Positions 21,244 through 23,783 of a DNA stretch of 23,783 bases are shown here, piece by piece (within the stretch, counting starts at the first letter, position 1; every line of letters begins with the position of its first letter). Made by a program: the position numbers and the translations under genes. The notes under the pieces are model-generated. The model did not search any database. It worked only from the letters and a program-made list of their open reading frames with translations, and was not told the origin of the DNA. This stretch comes from Candidatus Paceibacter sp. (GTDB lineage: Bacteria; Patescibacteriota; Minisyncoccia; UBA6257; HR35), in NCBI GenBank assembly GCA_023255765.1, contig JAGDVT010000007.1:1-23783 (forward strand), read 5' to 3'.

Positions 21244-22764
21244 TTAATTATAAAACGCAAAAATTTCTAACAACCTATTATATTTTGCAACTCTTTCGCC
21301 TTGAACTGGTGGTCCGATTTTGAAAAAATCTGTTTCAAAAGCAATTCCTAAATCAATAATCCAATCATCATTTGTTTCTCCGCTTCGATGAGAAAAAATT
21401 GTAAATAAATTATTTTCTTTTGCTAATTTTACAAATTCAAAAGTTTCTAAAATTGTCCCAATTTGATTCGGCTTGACAATTACTCCATCAACTGAATTTT
21501 TTTCTAAAGCAATTTTTAGCCTTTCAACATTTGTTGTTGTTAAATCATCGCCAATAACTTTAAAACCTTCTTTTCTTAAATCAGCAAATTTTTCAAATTC
21601 ATCTTCTTTAAAAGGATCTTCTAAATATTTAACATCCAACAATTTTAATTTTTTATAAATATTCTTCCAGTTTACTAATTTTGTTATTTGATTTGCAGCA
21701 ATATCAGCACCAAGTTCAAAATTCACGAATTGATCACGAATATCATCATACGAATTAGTCACGAATTGATCATGCACGAATTTATCACGAATATTATCAC
21801 GCGAATTATTCGCGAATTTATTCATTCGTGTTTCATTTGTATAATCATTCGTGTTTAACTCGTGCTTTTCTATTCGTGATTCATTTGTGTGATTTATTCG
21901 TGAATCATTCGTGATTACCCTCTTTAAATATAAAAATGGAGCGTAGTTGTCGGAAAAATTTGTCGAAAATGCTCCTTCATTATTTCTACCAAGTGGTTTT
22001 GGTAATTCTTTTTCTAATTTTTTAATAATTTCTAAAATTTTTTCAATATATTCCGCGAAATATTGCGAACTATCACGCGAACCCTCGCGAATACTGTCGT
22101 TCGCGTTAGTTCGCGTATTGTTCGCATCTGTTCGCGTTACCAGCCAATATTCTTGAAAATCTAAATTATTTTTTGAATGAACTCCACCACCAATAAGGTT
22201 GATGATTAGACCAGGGAGTTTCACGAATTGGTCACGAATATTATCATACGAATTTTTCGCGAATTTATTTATTCGTGTGTCATTCGTAATTTTATATTCG
22301 TGTTCCATTCGTGTATTATCTATCCGTGAATCATTCGTGTATTTATTCGTGCTTAATTCGTGATTATCATTCGTGTATTCCTTTCTCAAATACTCCCACA
22401 ATTCTAAACCTTCTTTTTTTGCTAAAATTCTTGCAAAAGAAATTGACAGTCCTAAAGCAAAATTTGCCCCTAAATTAGTTTTATTTTCGCCCGCCTTTCT
22501 GATTAAAAACTCATCAAATTCTTTTGAATTTTTAAAATCTAAATTTTTTATTTCTTTTAAAAATTCAGGTAAATTTTTTTGAATCTCTTCATAACTTAAA
22601 CAAATTGCTTCATAACTTCCTCTACTTTTACCTGAAGGAATACTTGCTTTTCCTTTTATTCCTCCTGCCTTGTCGGCAGACAGGTCGTTTTCAATTTCAA
22701 CCTCAATTGTCCAATCACCCCTTGAATCTAAAACTCTCTTTACTTTTATATTTTCAATCTTCAT
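21244..22764 (-). CDS. eno: Enolase (phosphopyruvate hydratase), divergent, with four in-frame repeat-derived insertions
   Basis: Converts 2-phosphoglycerate to PEP. 506 residues against about 430. Core motifs: RVLDSRGDWTIEVEI (10-24), SIPSGKSRGSYEA (41-53), GGGVHSKNNLDFQEYW with the conserved Glu (205), NNEGAF (261-266), LGADIAANQ (Asp354), LEDPF (Glu382), GDDLTTTN (Asp406), VKPNQIG (Lys431), SHRSGET (His459) and FKIGPPVQGERVAKYNRLLEI (Lys482). Metal and catalytic residues are thus all present. Insertions at about 27-37, 130-182, 210-234 and 284-348 (about 154 residues) are Asn/Thr/Asp/Arg rich; without them the core is only about 350 residues, shorter than usual. They lie in surface-loop positions. 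Start ATG 22764 with TATAAT 7 nt upstream. Next to ppsA, which uses the same metabolite. Confidence 0.92.
   Translation of the reverse strand: MKIENIKVKRVLDSRGDWTIEVEIENDLSADKAGGIKGKASIPSGKSRGSYEAICLSYEEIQKNLPEFLKEIKNLDFKNSKEFDEFLIRKAGENKTNLGANFALGLSISFARILAKKEGLELWEYLRKEYTNDNHELSTNKYTNDSRIDNTRMEHEYKITNDTRINKFAKNSYDNIRDQFVKLPGLIINLIGGGVHSKNNLDFQEYWLVTRTDANNTRTNANDSIREGSRDSSQYFAEYIEKILEIIKKLEKELPKPLGRNNEGAFSTNFSDNYAPFLYLKRVITNDSRINHTNESRIEKHELNTNDYTNETRMNKFANNSRDNIRDKFVHDQFVTNSYDDIRDQFVNFELGADIAANQITKLVNWKNIYKKLKLLDVKYLEDPFKEDEFEKFADLRKEGFKVIGDDLTTTNVERLKIALEKNSVDGVIVKPNQIGTILETFEFVKLAKENNLFTIFSHRSGETNDDWIIDLGIAFETDFFKIGPPVQGERVAKYNRLLEIFAFYN
21247..21252 (-). promoter_or_regulatory. -10 box (TATAAT) of ppsA inside the last codons of eno
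   Basis: TATAAT ends 6 nt before ppsA ATG 21240 and encodes the final Tyr-Asn of enolase, directly followed by its TAA stop. Confidence 0.55.
21721..21915. repeat. Hairpin-repeat insertion D in eno (CACGAAT/ATTCGTG family)
   Basis: About 195 bp made of short near-repeats. On the plus strand the left half carries CACGAAT-type words and the right half ATTCGTG-type words, so the block is one long imperfect inverted repeat. It encodes residues 284-348 (TNDSRINHTNESRIEKHELN, ..., NIRDKFV, NSYDDIRDQFV). No stop codon arises over 65 codons. It shares peptide words with insertion B. Confidence 0.8.
22063..22137. repeat. Hairpin-repeat insertion C in eno (CGCGAA/TTCGCG family)
   Basis: About 75 bp with CGCGAA words on the left and TTCGCG words on the right. 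It has the same architecture as insertions B and D but a different core word, kept complementary in both arms. It encodes TRTDANNTRTNANDSIREGS. Confidence 0.75.
22219..22377. repeat. Hairpin-repeat insertion B in eno (CACGAAT/ATTCGTG family)
   Basis: About 159 bp encoding residues 130-182. CACGAAT-type words lie at 22222-22265 and ATTCGTG-type words from about 22270 to 22377. It encodes TNDNHELSTNKYTNDSRIDN and later INKFAKNSYDNIRDQFV, closely matching insertion D. Confidence 0.8.
22654..22686. repeat. Short CCTG-palindrome insertion A in eno
   Basis: On the minus strand CCTGTCTGCCGACAAGGCAGG matches the core of the intergenic element at 5806-5865 (CCTGTCTGCCGGCAAGCAGG) apart from two changes. 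It encodes DLSADKAGG at residues 27-35, where normal enolases go straight from their strand to GxAxxPSG. So the same hairpin family occurs both between genes and in frame inside a gene. Confidence 0.6.
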
Positions 22765-22771
22765 TAATTAA

Positions 22772-22777
22772 ATTATA
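22772..22777 (-). promoter_or_regulatory. -10 box (TATAAT) of eno
   Basis: TATAAT ends 7 nt before ATG 22764; no Shine-Dalgarno. Confidence 0.6.
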
Positions 22778-22789
22778 AATAAAAATTCT

Positions 22790-22812
22790 TCTCTTAAAAA
22801 AATATTAAGAGA
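22790..22812. promoter_or_regulatory. TCTCTTAA/TTAAGAGA inverted repeat upstream of eno
   Basis: 8-bp arms with a 7-nt AT loop, about 15 bp upstream of the eno -10 box, that is, around the -35 region. It may be an operator, or a weak terminator for the upstream NERD gene. The rest of the 137-bp gap shows nothing more. Confidence 0.4.
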
Positions 22813-22901
22813 TTAAAAATCCACAAGCTACATCCTTAACTATCTCCTTCTAATAAGAATTTTTTTCAATAAGTTTCATTAATAAAATTAAGCTTAAAAT
22901 T

Positions 22902-23663
22902 TTATTCTTTAATCCCTAAAGCTAAAAGTATTTGTGCTTTTAAATTATCATTATAAAAATTCAATCGTTCTATACTAAAAATTTTTTGAGGTAGATCTTT
23001 ATAATTACAAACAAAAACACCGGGATGTCCTATGATTCTTTCTATAATTGCATAATTAGAAGTAAAAACTAAAAATGGGTAAATAGGTATTTTTATATTT
23101 GCTCTTTCTAAAAATTTCTCTAATAACTCTTTTTGTTGTTTTATTTGTTTTATTATTTCTTTATCTAATAATCTATAACTTTTACGGAATTTTAATTTCT
23201 TATAAACATCTGTTTCTGAAACTCTAAATACTCCTCTATAATTTTTACTTTCCAGAATAAAAATACCTTTCGGACCTATTAGAAGAATATCAATATCTCC
23301 TATTCTTGTTTCTGGAATTTTATAATTTTTTATTGCTATATAGTCGTCAGAAAAATTACTTTCATTTAAAACTTGAATTATTCTTTTTTCACCAATAGTA
23401 CCTTTATCAGCTATATCTCTTTTAAAAAAATAAAATTCGCTTTTTTTAATGAATCTTGTACTTAAAATAGCTAAAATGATAATTAAAATTAAAAACCAGA
23501 TGCTATGTTTTGCTAAAACCTGATTATATTTTAAAAATAAAAATATTACCAGGAGAGTGATTAATCCAATAAAGAGTCCTATAATTCCTAATCTTTTTCC
23601 CTTAATATCATAAAAGTCACCCTTCTTTTCAGAATAAGACTTGTCTAGCTCTATTATTCTCAT
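22902..23663 (-). CDS. NERD-domain membrane protein (putative nuclease)
   Basis: 253 residues. Two membrane helices at about 29-48 (IGLFIGLITLLVIFLFLKY) and 55-69 (IWFLILIIILAILSTRF), then a cytosolic domain. The NERD (nuclease-related) core follows: DKGTIGEKRIIQVLNES, the IKNYKIPETRIGDIDILLIGPKGIFILESKNYRG segment with D-x-D and E-x-K (ESK) residues of the PD-(D/E)XK-like fold, and the late motif YPFLVFTSNYA. The helical KQIKQQKELLEKFLERAN lies between. Role of NERD proteins is poorly known; DNA processing is predicted from the fold. TATAAT lies 8 nt before ATG 23663. Confidence 0.85.
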   Translation of the reverse strand: MRIIELDKSYSEKKGDFYDIKGKRLGIIGLFIGLITLLVIFLFLKYNQVLAKHSIWFLILIIILAILSTRFIKKSEFYFFKRDIADKGTIGEKRIIQVLNESNFSDDYIAIKNYKIPETRIGDIDILLIGPKGIFILESKNYRGVFRVSETDVYKKLKFRKSYRLLDKEIIKQIKQQKELLEKFLERANIKIPIYPFLVFTSNYAIIERIIGHPGVFVCNYKDLPQKIFSIERLNFYNDNLKAQILLALGIKE

Positions 23664-23671
23664 TAAATTTA

Positions 23672-23677
23672 ATTATA
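23672..23677 (-). promoter_or_regulatory. -10 box (TATAAT) of the NERD gene
   Basis: TATAAT ends 8 nt before ATG 23663; no Shine-Dalgarno. Confidence 0.55.
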
Positions 23678-23721
23678 AACAAAGAATTAAAAGTCTAAAA
23701 AAAACTCAAACTTAAACTTAC

Positions 23722-23783
23722 ACAAAACATTCTAACATTCCCTGCCTGCCGGCAGGCAGGTATAGAATATTAGAATGTTTTGT
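23722..23783. repeat. 62-nt palindromic repeat with perfect CCTGCCTGCCGGCAGGCAGG core
   Basis: Outer arms ACAAAACATTCTAA and TTAGAATGTTTTGT pair perfectly over 14 bp; the 20-bp core is a perfect palindrome; a small bulge lies between. It is an inverted copy of the element at 5806-5865. It ends exactly at the window edge, so it may continue. Confidence 0.75.

Noticed and set aside
21721..22377. Inteins or introns in eno
   Set aside because: The inserts lack splicing motifs and are made of short inverted words; the frame stays open, so they are probably retained in the protein.
21473..22582. Plus-strand ORFs within eno
   Set aside because: Low-complexity shadows of the enolase coding strand, no recognisable domain or start signal.

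Overview
The window is about 23.8 kb of very AT-rich bacterial DNA with short intergenic gaps and almost no Shine-Dalgarno sequences. Instead, a TAWAAT box sits 6-8 nt before most unit-leading ATGs. TGA is used as an ordinary stop (ATGA overlaps), so this is not a UGA-recoding lineage. Compact genes, a secreted peptidoglycan-binding/beta-propeller protein, small toxin-antitoxin pairs, palindromic repeats inside genes and an intein in PEP synthase together suggest an uncultivated Patescibacteria/CPR genome (Parcubacteria-like). That assignment is inference; no rRNA is present.

Left part (1-5.7 kb): the 5' part of a type I restriction methylase (hsdM) with an extra N-terminal HTH; a secreted beta-propeller protein; then a decayed intergenic zone. 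That zone holds a CobQ-like pseudogene fragment, several hairpin repeats and a SAM methyltransferase whose first exon-like piece is out of frame. Two 46-bp near-identical promoter-plus-start remnants lie at 1609 and 5623.

Middle (5.7-13.7 kb): a membrane-anchored glucose/sorbosone dehydrogenase-like protein preceded by a broken small membrane protein gene; a Cas4-like PD-(D/E)XK nuclease; an MFS transporter with a small hypothetical; a RelE/ParE-type toxin with its antitoxin; a DUF488 protein; an AbiEii-type nucleotidyltransferase with a candidate antitoxin; a macro-domain protein; an ArsR regulator. Next to arsR is an array of three 28-bp palindromes at an exact 91-bp period (two more copies lie elsewhere). 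An unusual fusion of a Ppx/GppA N-terminal lobe with a nucleoside-deoxyribosyltransferase-like domain follows. This stretch looks like a small accessory/defence island.

Right part (13.7-23.8 kb): a four-gene AbrB / membrane-fusion / ABC ATPase / MacB-type permease operon whose genes all overlap by 4 nt. Then come phosphoenolpyruvate synthase, interrupted by a 410-residue LAGLIDADG intein right beside its catalytic histidine, and enolase, 3 nt upstream of it and carrying four in-frame repeat-derived insertions. A NERD-domain membrane protein and a 62-nt palindromic repeat end the window. Enolase and PEP synthase act on the same metabolite, PEP. The ppsA promoter box is embedded in the last codons of eno.

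The most notable signals are the hairpin-repeat insertions in enolase, the 91-bp palindrome array, the PEP synthase intein, the leaderless-promoter rule and the Ppx/NDT fusion.
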